A stretch of DNA of 64,000 nucleotides from Streptomyces scopuliridis RB72. Lineage in GTDB: Bacteria > Actinomycetota > Actinomycetes > Streptomycetales > Streptomycetaceae. Location: contig NZ_JOEI01000006.1 of the NCBI RefSeq assembly GCF_000718095.1, forward strand, positions 1 through 64,000. Reading direction: 5' to 3'. Below the pieces are notes generated by a model. That model saw only the letters and a program-made list of their open reading frames with translations. It did not search any database and was not told where the DNA came from. Both the position numbers and the translations under genes were made by a program. Of the stretch, positions 45,089 to 53,818 are shown piece by piece (positions within the stretch are counted from its first letter, which is position 1; each line of letters opens with the position of its first letter).

Positions 45089-45751
45089 TCAGTTGGCGCC
45101 CATGACCGTCCCGATCACCGTCGTGGCGACCGTCGCCGTCAGCGCTGTCTCCGCCGCGTCGATGATGCCGCGTACGGCGGGCGACGCCCACTGGCCCTGG
45201 GCGATCGCCGCCATCCGCGACTCCACCGCGCGCGCGTCACCGTCCGGGAACACCAGCTTGTGCAGCTTCGCGCCGTGGAGCAGGGCCACCAGCCCGGCCG
45301 TACGGTCGCCGGGGGTCTCGCCCCGGAGCACAGCCTCGTCGAGCCGCTCCCGTACCGACGCCTCGGCCGAGCCGTCCGCCTCCGGATAGCGGCGCACGGG
45401 GAAGAGTCCGAGCACCTTCTTGGTCTCCTTGCGGACCAGTCCCTTCTCCACCAGACCGTCCGTCGCGCCGGACATCGCCGGCTTCTTCAGGTGGTGCATC
45501 CAGTCCTTGACCTTGCCCGGCTTGTCGTAACCGACGATGTCGGCGAGCGCGGCGTCGAGGCTCGGCACACCGAGCGGCGCGGGATCGCGGACGGAGACCC
45601 CCTCGTCGGTCACCTCGATCCGCCCGGCCAGCGCGAGATCCACGAGGGACGCCGCCGCGATCGCCCAGGCGACCGTCGCCGGCTCCTTCTCGTAGCCCCA
45701 TTTGTCGTCCAACGAAAGCAGTAAGAGCTGTTCGCCCAGCGTGGTTTCCAT
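45089..45751 (-). CDS. GPP34 (GOLPH3-like) family protein
   Basis: 220 aa. Opens with EQLLLLSLDDKWGY, continues ALAGAASLVDLAL-type helix (AIAAASLVDLALAGRIEV), KKPAMSGATDGLVEKGLVRK and a C-terminal hydrophobic helix. This is the GPP34 family, related to eukaryotic GOLPH3/VPS74, common in streptomycetes and of unknown bacterial function (lipid or phosphoinositide binding in eukaryotes). ATG at 45751 with GAGAGG about 8 nt upstream. Confidence 0.92.
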   Translation of the reverse strand: METTLGEQLLLLSLDDKWGYEKEPATVAWAIAAASLVDLALAGRIEVTDEGVSVRDPAPLGVPSLDAALADIVGYDKPGKVKDWMHHLKKPAMSGATDGLVEKGLVRKETKKVLGLFPVRRYPEADGSAEASVRERLDEAVLRGETPGDRTAGLVALLHGAKLHKLVFPDGDARAVESRMAAIAQGQWASPAVRGIIDAAETALTATVATTVIGTVMGAN

Positions 45752-46334
45752 CTCTTTTGCCTCTCCGGGTGCCGTGGGGGGTAAACGCGTTCAGCGTACG
45801 GGCGCCCCGTCCTTCGCTCCGGCCCGGCCGGCTCCGCCAGGGATACGCCGGCCGTGGGGGTGTTGGCCGCCTTCACGAGATAATGCGGGCGCCGCTTGAC
45901 CTCGTAACGGGCCGCTTGACCTCGTAACGGAAAGACACGCGCGAGCGCGTCACCGGCGCACAGTGCCGAGGCGGTGATCAGGGCGGCGATCAGGGCGGCG
46001 ACGCACGCGGCGCGGCTGATGGGTTTCACACTGGGATCTGTCCCCGGAACCCGCCGCGTTGCGGTGATGTAGGGCACATACCGACGTCAACACGGCGCCC
46101 GCGCGGCCACGCGTCCGGGAGTCCGTGACCGATCCGCTGTCGGAAATCCCTGACGAGGGGTCATAATGGGACGCGTAGCCCTTCGCGCATCCCCCGTCGC
46201 GAAGGGCTACGCCTATTCACCAGGGCCGGATTCGCCGCCCGTGAGTCGCACGAGCAGTGCTACGCAGAGTAGTTGCGCAAGCTCGTTCCGGCCCCCTCGG
46301 TCGGGCAGACCAGTTCGTCGACGGAGAGAACAGC
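45752..46334. other. 583-bp region with gene remnant, direct repeat and hairpin
   Basis: A minus-strand frame read from about 46035 starts VKPISRAACVAALIAALITA and looks like a signal peptide, followed by a basic stretch, but then runs into the GPP34 promoter and start; it may be a small secreted protein or a remnant. Inside it a 20-bp segment (CGCTTGACCTCGTAACGG) is directly duplicated at about 45893-45932. A perfect hairpin lies at 46173-46212. Confidence 0.4.
46173..46212. terminator. Perfect 15-bp hairpin
   Basis: GCGTAGCCCTTCGCG (46173-46187) and CGCGAAGGGCTACGC (46198-46212) with a 10-nt loop. No T-run. Lies 120 bp before the PAP2-like gene start; either a terminator for the minus direction or a leader structure for the plus-strand gene. 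Confidence 0.6.
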
Positions 46335-46901
46335 ATGACCACCAAAGCCCGCGCCGTCACCGACATACTCCAGCCGCGCAACGTCCTGCTGGTCGGCATG
46401 CTCGCCATCGGCCTCGCCGCCGCGGGAGACTGGACCGGCCTGCCGTGGGGCCTGCTCGCCGCCGTGTGCGCGGGGCTCATACCCGCCGGCTACATCGAAT
46501 GGGAACGCAAGCGCGGCACTTGGGGCGACCGCCATGTCGTCGACCGTACGAAACGCGCGCCGATCTTCTTCGTCATCCTCGGTTCCATCGGCACCGGCTC
46601 CGTCATCATGCTGCTCGGCAACGCCCCGACGGGCATCCTCGTCACGATGCTCGCCCTCTGGGCGATGACGGTCCTGCTCCTGGCCGTCAACACCGTATGG
46701 AAGATCTCGGTCGACTCGGCGGTCGCCTCGGCGGTCGTGGCACTGCTCGCCGTGGTCCACTCCCCCTGGTGGCTGCTCGGATACGCCATGACCACCGCGG
46801 TGTGCTGGTCCCGCGTGGCCCTGAACCACCACACCCTCGCCCAGACAATCGCCGGAGTGACCTTGGGCGCGGCGACGGCGACGGCGTTCTTGTTCGCGTG
46901 A
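46335..46901 (+). CDS. PAP2-like membrane protein
   Basis: 188 aa with five or six transmembrane helices. The C-terminal WSRVALNHHTLAQTIAGVTLGA resembles the last PAP2 phosphatase motif (S-R-x5-H-x3-D), with Gln where the Asp is expected, and the earlier motifs are not complete. So it is either a divergent lipid-phosphatase relative or inactive. ATG at 46335 with GGAG nine bases upstream. Confidence 0.75.
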   Translation: MTTKARAVTDILQPRNVLLVGMLAIGLAAAGDWTGLPWGLLAAVCAGLIPAGYIEWERKRGTWGDRHVVDRTKRAPIFFVILGSIGTGSVIMLLGNAPTGILVTMLALWAMTVLLLAVNTVWKISVDSAVASAVVALLAVVHSPWWLLGYAMTTAVCWSRVALNHHTLAQTIAGVTLGAATATAFLFA

Positions 46902-46972
46902 GGGTCGCGGTGCGGGTTCGCGCGCGAGTGGGGCGGCCCGGATTCCCGTGGAACGGCAGGCCGCCCCTGAAC

Positions 46973-47024
46973 GCGTCGGTGTGGTGAGACGCGTCGGTGT
47001 GGTGAGACGCGTCGGTGTGGTGAG
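46973..47024. repeat. 18-bp tandem repeat, 2.9 units
   Basis: GCGTCGGTGTGGTGAGAC repeated at 46973-46990, 46991-47008 and (partial) 47009-47024, in the spacer after the PAP2-like gene. Confidence 0.85.
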
Positions 47025-47209
47025 TGCGGGTCAATTCGAAGACATGCAAAGGATGTTGGGCGAGACGCCTGTCCGGGCTGGGTCTCCATCTGCACACCGG
47101 CAACGCCGGTGGCAACAGCTCCGGTGGTTCCAGTTCAGGTGGCTCCAGTTCAGGTGGCTCCAGCTCGGGCGGATCCAGCTCCGGCGGTCGGCCTACTGAG
47201 GTTCGGTAG
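47024..47209 (+). CDS. Possible small protein with Gly/Ser pentapeptide tail
   Basis: 61 aa from GTG 47024, directly after an in-frame stop. The C-terminal part is SSGGS repeated five times, from 15-bp DNA units at 47117-47188. The units differ at several bases (AGC/AGT, GGT/GGC, TCC/TCA/TCG) but every change is silent in this frame, which argues for past or present coding. The first 35 residues look random and there is no ribosome binding site, so this may be the tail of a lost gene. Confidence 0.35.
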   Translation: MRVNSKTCKGCWARRLSGLGLHLHTGNAGGNSSGGSSSGGSSSGGSSSGGSSSGGRPTEVR

Positions 47210-47241
47210 GATCCGCGAGTCTTCGTACCGGGGGAGAGATC

Positions 47242-47808
47242 ATGACCGAGGGCCGCAGCGCCGAAGGCACCGACAACGGCGCGGAAACCTCTGCCGATGC
47301 CGTGGACGAGCGGAGCGCGGTCCAGTTGGTGTACCGGCCCCGGTCTGCCGACACACTGGTCGGCCTGCGGGTCCGCGAGCGGATCAAGCGGACTGGGCTA
47401 CTGCTGCGAGGCGTGTTCCTCGCACTGTGGGTGGGGCAGTGGCTGGTCTCCGCCGTGGGCCGCGGGAGTATCGACGCGGTCTCGACCGTTCTGTTCGTGT
47501 TCGTCGTCCTGCTGGTGTGGGGGTACCCGCGGCTACAGGCCGCCCACGTGCAACGGATCATCGGATGGCAGGGCGAGTACCGCGCCACCGTGTCTCCGTC
47601 CGGGATCACCTGCCGCAGCGACCACAGCACGTTGATCCAGAAGTGGTCCGTCTTCCAGGGCTACCGGGAGACCGCAGGTCACTTCGTCCTGCTCAGCCGG
47701 GACCCCAACATCATGTGCCTCGATGTCCTGCCCAAGCGGGGCGTACATGAGGCCGAGGACCTCGACCGGCTGCGGGCCATCCTGGACCAGCACACCACTC
47801 GCGTGTGA
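47242..47808 (+). CDS. YcxB-like membrane protein
   Basis: 188 aa. Acidic N-terminus, two transmembrane helices (about residues 50-90), and a C-terminal domain with YRATVSPSGITCRSDHSTLI and WSVFQGYRETAGHFVLLSRD, the pattern of the YcxB-like family found widely in actinobacteria, function unknown. ATG at 47242 with GGGGGAGAG upstream. Confidence 0.85.
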   Translation: MTEGRSAEGTDNGAETSADAVDERSAVQLVYRPRSADTLVGLRVRERIKRTGLLLRGVFLALWVGQWLVSAVGRGSIDAVSTVLFVFVVLLVWGYPRLQAAHVQRIIGWQGEYRATVSPSGITCRSDHSTLIQKWSVFQGYRETAGHFVLLSRDPNIMCLDVLPKRGVHEAEDLDRLRAILDQHTTRV

Positions 47809-49164
47809 CGGACACGAAAGGTGCCCGTCGCGGCGATGGCGACGGCGTTCGTGTTCGCGTGAGGGCTTGAGTGAGGACCGAGGGGTAGTTGGGGTCGCGG
47901 GGGCGGTCCGTTGCCGACCGCGGGTCGGTGGGTGGGGGCGCGGTAGTGGAGTGGGGCGGCCCGGCACCGGCTCAGCGTCTGACCGCTGTGGGGGGCTGGG
48001 ATTCATGCCCCGCTGTTGGCGGTGCGTTGTCGGGTGCGGGTCAGGACCGAGAGGTATCCGGGGTCACCCGGAAGGTTCGAAGGCGGGTGGGGGCCGCCCC
48101 TCAGGCTTCAGTTTCGCGGTTGCGGGTCGGGTGTCAAGGGCGCTCCTTCGTCGCGTCGGCTGCGCCGATTCCGCTTCGCTCCACCCTTGACACCCGACCC
48201 TCCACCGCAAGTGCAGCTTCGTGGAGGGGCGGCCCGGGGGGAGGGGTCCCCGGAGGGGATCCGTGCATGGTGCGGTCCTTTGCCGACCGCAGGTCGTGGG
48301 TGGGGGCGCGGTTGTGGAGTGGGGCGGCCCGGCACCGGCTCAGCGGGCAGGTGTGGGTGGGTAGTTGGGGCGCATGCCCCGCTGGTGGCGGTCCGTTGCC
48401 GACCACCCCTGCAATCTGACCCGTATGTCCCGGTTTGGTTGGCCCTTTGGAGGGTCCTTCGGCCGGTGATGCGTCCTGTGGCCAGGTAACCAGGCAGCGG
48501 GGCACATCACGGCCTTTCAGTGGCCCAGTTTCCGCCTCACTCGTCACACCCGCCCCACCACCCACGCACCCTCACCAGCGGGGCATGAATCCCAGCTCAA
48601 GGAGTGTCCGCAGACGCTGAGGCGGGGCCGGGCCGCCCCATTGCACTGGTGCGCCCCCACCCACCGGCCCATAGGCCGGGAACAGACCCCGGGAACAAGG
48701 GAGCTTCCCCGGGGACCCCTCCCCCGGGGCCGCCCCTCCACAAAGCTGCACTTGCGGTGGAGGGACGGGAGTCAAGGGTGGAGCGAAGCGGAATCGGCGC
48801 AGCCGACGCGACGCAGGAGCGCCCTTGACGCCCGGCCCGGAGCCGCGAAACTGAAGCCTGAGGGGCGGCCCCCACCCGCCATCGAACCTTCCGGGTCACC
48901 CCGAATACCCCTCGGTCCTGACCCGCACCCGACAACGAACCGCCACCAGCCGGGCATGAATCCCAACCCCCCACCCCCACACGCCCGCTAAGCCGGGGCC
49001 GCGCCACCCCACTCCACTACCGCGCCCCACCCACCGGCCACCAGGCCGGCAACGGACCCGCCCCGCCACCCCACCCCAGCAAACCGGGGAGGGCCCCCCG
49101 TTTACCCGCTCCACGGTAGCATCTGAATCGGGGAGCGTTCCACGTTTTCCTTGGAAGGGTGGTC
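47809..49164. repeat. 1.35-kb gene-free region built of a large imperfect inverted repeat
   Basis: The stretch about 47925-48415 recurs inverted at about 48570-49045. A 42-nt block matches exactly (48150-48191 against the complement of 48771-48812), and another 50-nt block has one mismatch (48070-48119 against 48843-48892). Within each arm a shorter GTGGAGTGGGGCGGCCCGGC element occurs on both sides of a central element whose ends pair (TGTCAAGGG/CCCTTGACA). Several frames are open in both arms but carry no start signals. No transposase. Similar non-coding repeats are common after genes in Streptomyces. Confidence 0.8.
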
Positions 49165-49848
49165 ATGGGAGTCGGCGAGCGGAAACCGGCGGCGAAATCG
49201 GCGCCGCTGCGGCGTGACGCCCGGCGCAATCGGGAGTTGCTGATCGCCTCCGCGCGGGATGTGTTCGCCGAGCAGGGGCTCGACGCGTCGCTGGATGAGA
49301 TCGCTCGTCGTGCCGGTGTCGGTAACGCCACTCTGTACCGGCACTTCCCCGACCGGGCCGCGCTCATCGAGGCCGTCTTCCATGAGTCCCTCGGTGAGAC
49401 GCAGCGCGCCGGTGAGGAGGCGCGGCTGAGTGACGACGCCTGGGCCGGGCTCACGACGTATCTCTCGTCGATCTTCGCGGGGCTGGCCGCCGACCGCGGG
49501 GCCAACGACCTGATGACCACCGGCGTACGGGGCGTGCCCTCGCTCGAAGCGCTCCATGCCGAGAACCGGGAGACCGTCGGCCTCCTCCTCGCCCGCGCCC
49601 AGCGGCAGGGCACGATGCGCCGCGACGTCACCACCGAGGATCTGCTCTTCAGCCTGGCCGCGCTCGGCCGCGCCGTACCCGCCCTGACCACCACGGCCCC
49701 GGACGCCTGGCGGCGCTATCTCGCCCTCCTCCTCGACGGCCTGCGCGCGGAACCCGCCGTACCCGCCGTACCGCTTCCCGCACCGCCCCTCACTCTCGAC
49801 GAACTCGGCAGCGTCCTGCACGACTTGGGCCCGCACCGCGCCCGCTAA
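49165..49848 (+). CDS. TetR-family transcriptional regulator
   Basis: 227 aa. N-terminal HTH: RRNRELLIASARDVFAEQGL, DASLDEIARRAGVGNATLYR, HFPDRAALIEAVF. C-terminal ligand domain of the SCO1712/SBP-type TetR proteins. ATG at 49165 with GGAAGG six bases upstream. Its stop overlaps the stop of the convergent ABC transporter gene by 3 nt. Confidence 0.94.
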   Translation: MGVGERKPAAKSAPLRRDARRNRELLIASARDVFAEQGLDASLDEIARRAGVGNATLYRHFPDRAALIEAVFHESLGETQRAGEEARLSDDAWAGLTTYLSSIFAGLAADRGANDLMTTGVRGVPSLEALHAENRETVGLLLARAQRQGTMRRDVTTEDLLFSLAALGRAVPALTTTAPDAWRRYLALLLDGLRAEPAVPAVPLPAPPLTLDELGSVLHDLGPHRAR

Positions 49849-51860
49849 GGCGTGCCGGACGGGACGGACGGGGCCGGGCTGTCGGCCGCGTACTGTGCCG
49901 CCTGGATCCGGTACAGGCCACGGAAAACCTTCGGGCCCTCGACCTCGTCCGACAGCAGCTCCGCGAAGGTGCCGCTCTCCACGACCCGTCCCCGGTCCAG
50001 GACATGGATCAGATCCGCCGCCCGTACCGACCCGAGCCGGTGCGTGATCAGGATGACCGTCTGGCCGGAGTCCGCGAGGCTGCGGATCTGCTCGAAGAGC
50101 TGCTGCTCGGCCTTGGCGTCGAGCGCCGACGTCGGCTCGTCGACGATGAGGATCTGACCGGCGCGGTAGTGCGCGCGACCGAGACCGATCCGCTGCCACT
50201 GCCCGCCGGACAGCTGGTGACCGCCCTTGTATCCCCGGGCCAGCAGCGTCTTCCAGCCGCGCGGCAGCTCGGCTATCAGCTCCTCGGCGCCCGCGTACCG
50301 TACGGCCGCGTCCAGCCGGTCCCGGCTCACCGGCACCTCGGGCCGTCCGATGCTGACGTTCACCGTGGCGGTGAAGGGCCACCGGTAGAAGTCCTGGCCC
50401 ACCACCGCGACCCGCGAGACCAGTTCCTGCCGGTCCGCCTCCGCCGCGTCGACGCCGTCCCACAGGATGCGGCCGGAGTCCGGCCGGTAGAGCCCGCACA
50501 ACAGCTTGACCAGGGTGGACTTGCCGCTGCCGTTCTCCCCCACCAGCGCGACGATCCGGCCGGCGGGGATGGTGAGACTGGCGCCGTCGAGCGCGCGTTT
50601 GTTGTCCTTGCCCCGGTAGGTGAAGACGACGTCCTCGAAGGTGATCGTCTCCGGCCTCTCGGGCAGCGGAAGCCCGCCGACCGGTATCGCGCGCTCGACT
50701 GCCTCCTCGCACAGCCGGTGCAGATCCCCGACGAACAGGCTCTCCTCGTGCAGGTAGTTCACCTGGAGCACCAGATTCTCCAGGCTGGAGGAGCCGGTAC
50801 GGATGGCGAGTACGGCCGTGCCGCCGACGGAGAGCGCCATCGCGCCGGTCCACAGCAGCCCGCCGAGCGTGGCGTACGCGGCGCCCGCCGCCAGGCCCGT
50901 CCATCCGGCGGCGATCAGCCCCGTACGGGCCGCGAGCCGGGCGAGCCTGCGCTGTTCCGCCTCCTGCGAGCGCGACATCTCGCGGAAGTGATGCAGCAGG
51001 AACGGTCCGACGTTGTGGACCCGTATCTCCGGCGCCGCGTCGGTGGAGATCAGCAGCCGGCTGATCAGGCTCCCGGCCCGTGAATGCTGCACCCACACCT
51101 GGAACGAGATGTACCGGCGCCGCGCCATCGACAGGGCCGCCCACGCGCTGGGCAGCGTCATCGCGATGAGCAGCGGGAGCAGTACGGGGTGCAGTACGGC
51201 GAGGACGCCGGCGGCGGCGATCAGCGACATCAGGGCGTTGAGGACGTTCTGGCAGTACTGCACCATCCGCCGGGCCGAACCGGCGCCGTACTGCGCGCTG
51301 TCGAGGAGCTTGTGGAATTCGTCGTCCTCGACCGCTTCCAGCTCGACGTTGGCGGTATGTGACAAGTACCGCTCGGTGGCGACCCGTTCGACCTTCGGCT
51401 CCAACTGCCCCGTACCGGCCGTGGACAGGGCCCGCAGCACCGCGCCGGCCACCGCGGTCCCACCGGCGACGGCCAGCGCCGGGCCGGCGTGGGTGAGCCG
51501 CTCGGCGGTGGTGCCGTCGCCGAGGAGATGCCCGAGGACGCGGTTCACGGCGATCAGCCCGACCGCCTGGCTGACCCCCCGGCCGATCTCCGCGCAGGTC
51601 ACCAGGCGCAGGGCCGCCCTGTCCGCCTCCCACGCCAAGCGGGCCGTCGTACCGACCAGCCGCGGCAGACGCGTGACCATGGAACGTAAGTTGAGCTGGA
51701 GGAAGGCGTCGTCGTGCTTGTTCCAGCCCATGTCGTACCGCAGCGGCCCGCCGAACAGCATCTCCTCGGACTCGGACGACTCCACGCGCTCCGTCTCGCC
51801 GGTGACCTCACTGGTGGGACGAGGTTTCCGTCCAGTACGGGGTTTCCGTCGCAATGCCAT
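49845..51860 (-). CDS. ABC transporter, fused membrane and ATPase domains
   Basis: 671 aa. Cytoplasmic N-terminal extension (about 1-90), ABC membrane domain with helices to about residue 400, then ATPase domain: Walker A GENGSGKST, signature LSGGQWQR, Walker B ILIVDEPTSALD. Type of exporter common next to natural-product genes, but no such genes are adjacent. The start is uncertain: ATG at 51860 lacks a clear ribosome binding site; ATG at 51761 (MLFGGPLRYDMGW) is an alternative. Convergent with the TetR gene. Confidence 0.9.
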   Translation of the reverse strand: MALRRKPRTGRKPRPTSEVTGETERVESSESEEMLFGGPLRYDMGWNKHDDAFLQLNLRSMVTRLPRLVGTTARLAWEADRAALRLVTCAEIGRGVSQAVGLIAVNRVLGHLLGDGTTAERLTHAGPALAVAGGTAVAGAVLRALSTAGTGQLEPKVERVATERYLSHTANVELEAVEDDEFHKLLDSAQYGAGSARRMVQYCQNVLNALMSLIAAAGVLAVLHPVLLPLLIAMTLPSAWAALSMARRRYISFQVWVQHSRAGSLISRLLISTDAAPEIRVHNVGPFLLHHFREMSRSQEAEQRRLARLAARTGLIAAGWTGLAAGAAYATLGGLLWTGAMALSVGGTAVLAIRTGSSSLENLVLQVNYLHEESLFVGDLHRLCEEAVERAIPVGGLPLPERPETITFEDVVFTYRGKDNKRALDGASLTIPAGRIVALVGENGSGKSTLVKLLCGLYRPDSGRILWDGVDAAEADRQELVSRVAVVGQDFYRWPFTATVNVSIGRPEVPVSRDRLDAAVRYAGAEELIAELPRGWKTLLARGYKGGHQLSGGQWQRIGLGRAHYRAGQILIVDEPTSALDAKAEQQLFEQIRSLADSGQTVILITHRLGSVRAADLIHVLDRGRVVESGTFAELLSDEVEGPKVFRGLYRIQAAQYAADSPAPSVPSGTP

Positions 51861-51995
51861 GGCTGTTCGATGCCCAGGCCCGAGGGCGGTCACGGCAGCG
51901 AGCCCGGCGTGAACGGAGCACTCCCGGAGCACACCAGGCGCACACCCCTCACCCCGCGCGCCGGACACATCGGGAGGGGGGTGACGGCGGTGTCG

Positions 51996-52439
51996 TCAGC
52001 CGGCCTGGGCCGGGCCGGCGGCGACACAGAATTCGTTGCCCTCGGGGTCCGCCATCATCACGTGATGTCCTTCGAACTCCTCAAGGACGCTTCCCCCCGC
52101 CCTCACCAGCCGTTCGGACTCCGCCCTGATCCGCTCCCATCGCTCCTCGGGGCTGCCGTGGCCCGGCACCCGCACATCCATATGAAGCCGGTTCTTCGCT
52201 GTCTTGGGCTCCGGGACCTTGAGGATGGCGAGCCGGGGGCCGGCGCCGTCGGGGGCACAGAGCCACGCCCCGTCGTCCACGGAGTCGTCCTCCGGCAGAT
52301 CGAATTGCGCGAGCCACTCCTCGCGGGTCTTGAAGGGGGCGGGCGGTGGCTCGTCGATATAACCGAGCGCCGTCTTCCAGAACCCGGCGAGGAGTCGTGT
52401 GTCCGCACAGTCGAGGGTGAGATCGATTCGGGCTGCCAT
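51996..52439 (-). CDS. VOC-family (glyoxalase-like) protein
   Basis: 147 aa, two beta-alpha-beta-beta-beta modules: IDLTLDCADTRLLAGFWKTA, WLCAPDGAGPRLAILKVPEP, NRLHMDVRV, HHVMMADPEGNEFCV. The sequence fits the Glyoxalase_6-type VOC domain. Substrate unknown. ATG at 52439 has no Shine-Dalgarno sequence; a TACGGT lies nine bases upstream, so the message may be leaderless. Confidence 0.88.
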   Translation of the reverse strand: MAARIDLTLDCADTRLLAGFWKTALGYIDEPPPAPFKTREEWLAQFDLPEDDSVDDGAWLCAPDGAGPRLAILKVPEPKTAKNRLHMDVRVPGHGSPEERWERIRAESERLVRAGGSVLEEFEGHHVMMADPEGNEFCVAAGPAQAG

Positions 52440-52567
52440 GACAGGACCGTACTGCGCGCCTCTGACAATGGGGCGATCCGTTTCGGGCCTGGCGCTCGGG
52501 CCTGACGCTCGGGGCCTGACGCTCGGAGCCGCCCCGCTCGGAGCCGCCCCGCTCGGGCCGGTGTCAG

Positions 52568-53008
52568 TCAGTCCTCGGCGATCTCGCCCCGCACCACGAC
52601 CACCGGGCACTTCGCGTGCTGCGTGACATGCAGGCTGACCGAGCCGAGCAGGGCCGCCTTGAAGCCGCTGTACCCACGGTCGCCGACGACCAGGAGGGAG
52701 GCACCTTCCGAGGCGTCCAGCAGGACCTGCGCGGCGGGGCCGCTGACGACGCGGCGTTCGACCACGGCCGCGACGTCCGCCTCCAGCGTCTTGTCCAGCG
52801 CCTCGTCCAGGATCTGCCAGGCCAGCTGCTCCGGTTCGAACTCCGGCGGCATTCCCGGCAGCATGCCCGCCCAGCCGGTGGCCGGGTACTCCCAGCCGAT
52901 CACCGCGCCCACGTCGTCACCGGTCAGCTTCGCCTGCCGTACGGCCCAGCGCAGCGCCTTCAGTGAGGGCTCCGAGCCGTCGACGCCGACCACGATGGTG
53001 CCGCTCAT
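52568..53008 (-). CDS. Universal stress protein (UspA family)
   Basis: 146 aa single Usp domain. N-terminal IVVGVDGSEPSLKALRWAV and C-terminal ATP-binding LLVVGDRGYSGFKAALLGSV with VTQHAKCPVVVVRG. ATG at 53008 with GGAGG seven bases upstream. Confidence 0.95.
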   Translation of the reverse strand: MSGTIVVGVDGSEPSLKALRWAVRQAKLTGDDVGAVIGWEYPATGWAGMLPGMPPEFEPEQLAWQILDEALDKTLEADVAAVVERRVVSGPAAQVLLDASEGASLLVVGDRGYSGFKAALLGSVSLHVTQHAKCPVVVVRGEIAED

Positions 53009-53078
53009 GACGTTCCTCCTGCTGATTGACTGCTGATTGATTTTTCGCTGTTGTCCCGATTCCCCCTATGGGGCAAAC

Positions 53079-53816
53079 CTACTTAAGGTTCGCGAGGAGG
53101 TGCTCGAAGGGCACCACCTCGTCACTCTCGCCCACGTCTCCGTTCGTCGCGCGCGTCAGCCCCCGCAGCAGCCCGGCGAACTCGCCACCCGCGCGGTCGA
53201 TCCGGGCCGGCAGCCCGCCCGCGTACGCGTCGGCGCCCGCGCCCCAGTCGTCGGTCGCCGCGAAGACGGCCGTCGGCAGGGTGAGTGCGTGCAGATACGA
53301 GAAGAGCGGGCGCATCGCGTGCTCCACCACGAGCGAGTGGCGCGCGGTGCCGCCGGTCGCGGCGAGCAGTACGGGCGTTCCGGTGAGCGCGTCCGGCTCG
53401 ATCAGGTCGAAGAACGACTTGAACAGTCCGCTGTACGAGCCGGCGAAGACCGGACTCACCACGATGAGCCCGTCCGCCCCGGTCACCGCCTCCAGCGCCG
53501 CGCTCAGCACGGGCGCCGGGAAGCCGGTGACCAGGTGGTTCGCGATCTCGACGGCGAGATCCCGCAGTTCGACGATCTCGACCTCGGCCTTCCGGTCCTC
53601 GACGGCCAGTTCACGGCTGGTCGCCTCCGCCAGCCGGTCGGCCAGCAGCCTGGTCGAGGACGGCTTGCTCAGCCCGGCCGAGACGGCGACGAGCCGCAAC
53701 GGCCCGGCGCCGCTGGTGCGCGTCGCGGTGCTCGTACGCGTCGCGGTGCTCGTACGCGTGGCGCTGCCCGTACGCTCCGTGCCGCTCATACGCTCCGTAC
53801 CGCTCGTACGCTCCAT
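53079..53816 (-). CDS. NADPH-dependent FMN reductase (CE1759-type)
   Basis: 245 aa. After a repetitive 38-residue N-terminus (SGTERM, SATRTSTATRT; imperfect DNA repeats at about 53700-53812) the flavodoxin-like domain starts LRLVAVSAGLSKPSSTRLLA and contains GLIVVSPVFAGSYSGLFKSF. It supplies reduced flavin; the preceding gene is a flavin-dependent monooxygenase and the two are 2 bp apart. ATG at 53816 with GGAGG in the upstream gene's last codons. Confidence 0.92.
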   Translation of the reverse strand: MERTSGTERMSGTERTGSATRTSTATRTSTATRTSGAGPLRLVAVSAGLSKPSSTRLLADRLAEATSRELAVEDRKAEVEIVELRDLAVEIANHLVTGFPAPVLSAALEAVTGADGLIVVSPVFAGSYSGLFKSFFDLIEPDALTGTPVLLAATGGTARHSLVVEHAMRPLFSYLHALTLPTAVFAATDDWGAGADAYAGGLPARIDRAGGEFAGLLRGLTRATNGDVGESDEVVPFEHLLANLK

Positions 53817-53818
53817 CG

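Noticed and set aside
47989..48190. Conserved-looking open frames in both arms of the inverted repeat (for example ending RRVGCADSASLHP)
   Set aside because: They are copied with the repeat, have no ribosome site and change arbitrarily; likely non-coding repeat.
47925..49045. Insertion sequence or MITE
   Set aside because: No transposase, no clear target-site duplication, and the repeated unit is composite rather than having terminal inverted repeats of one element.
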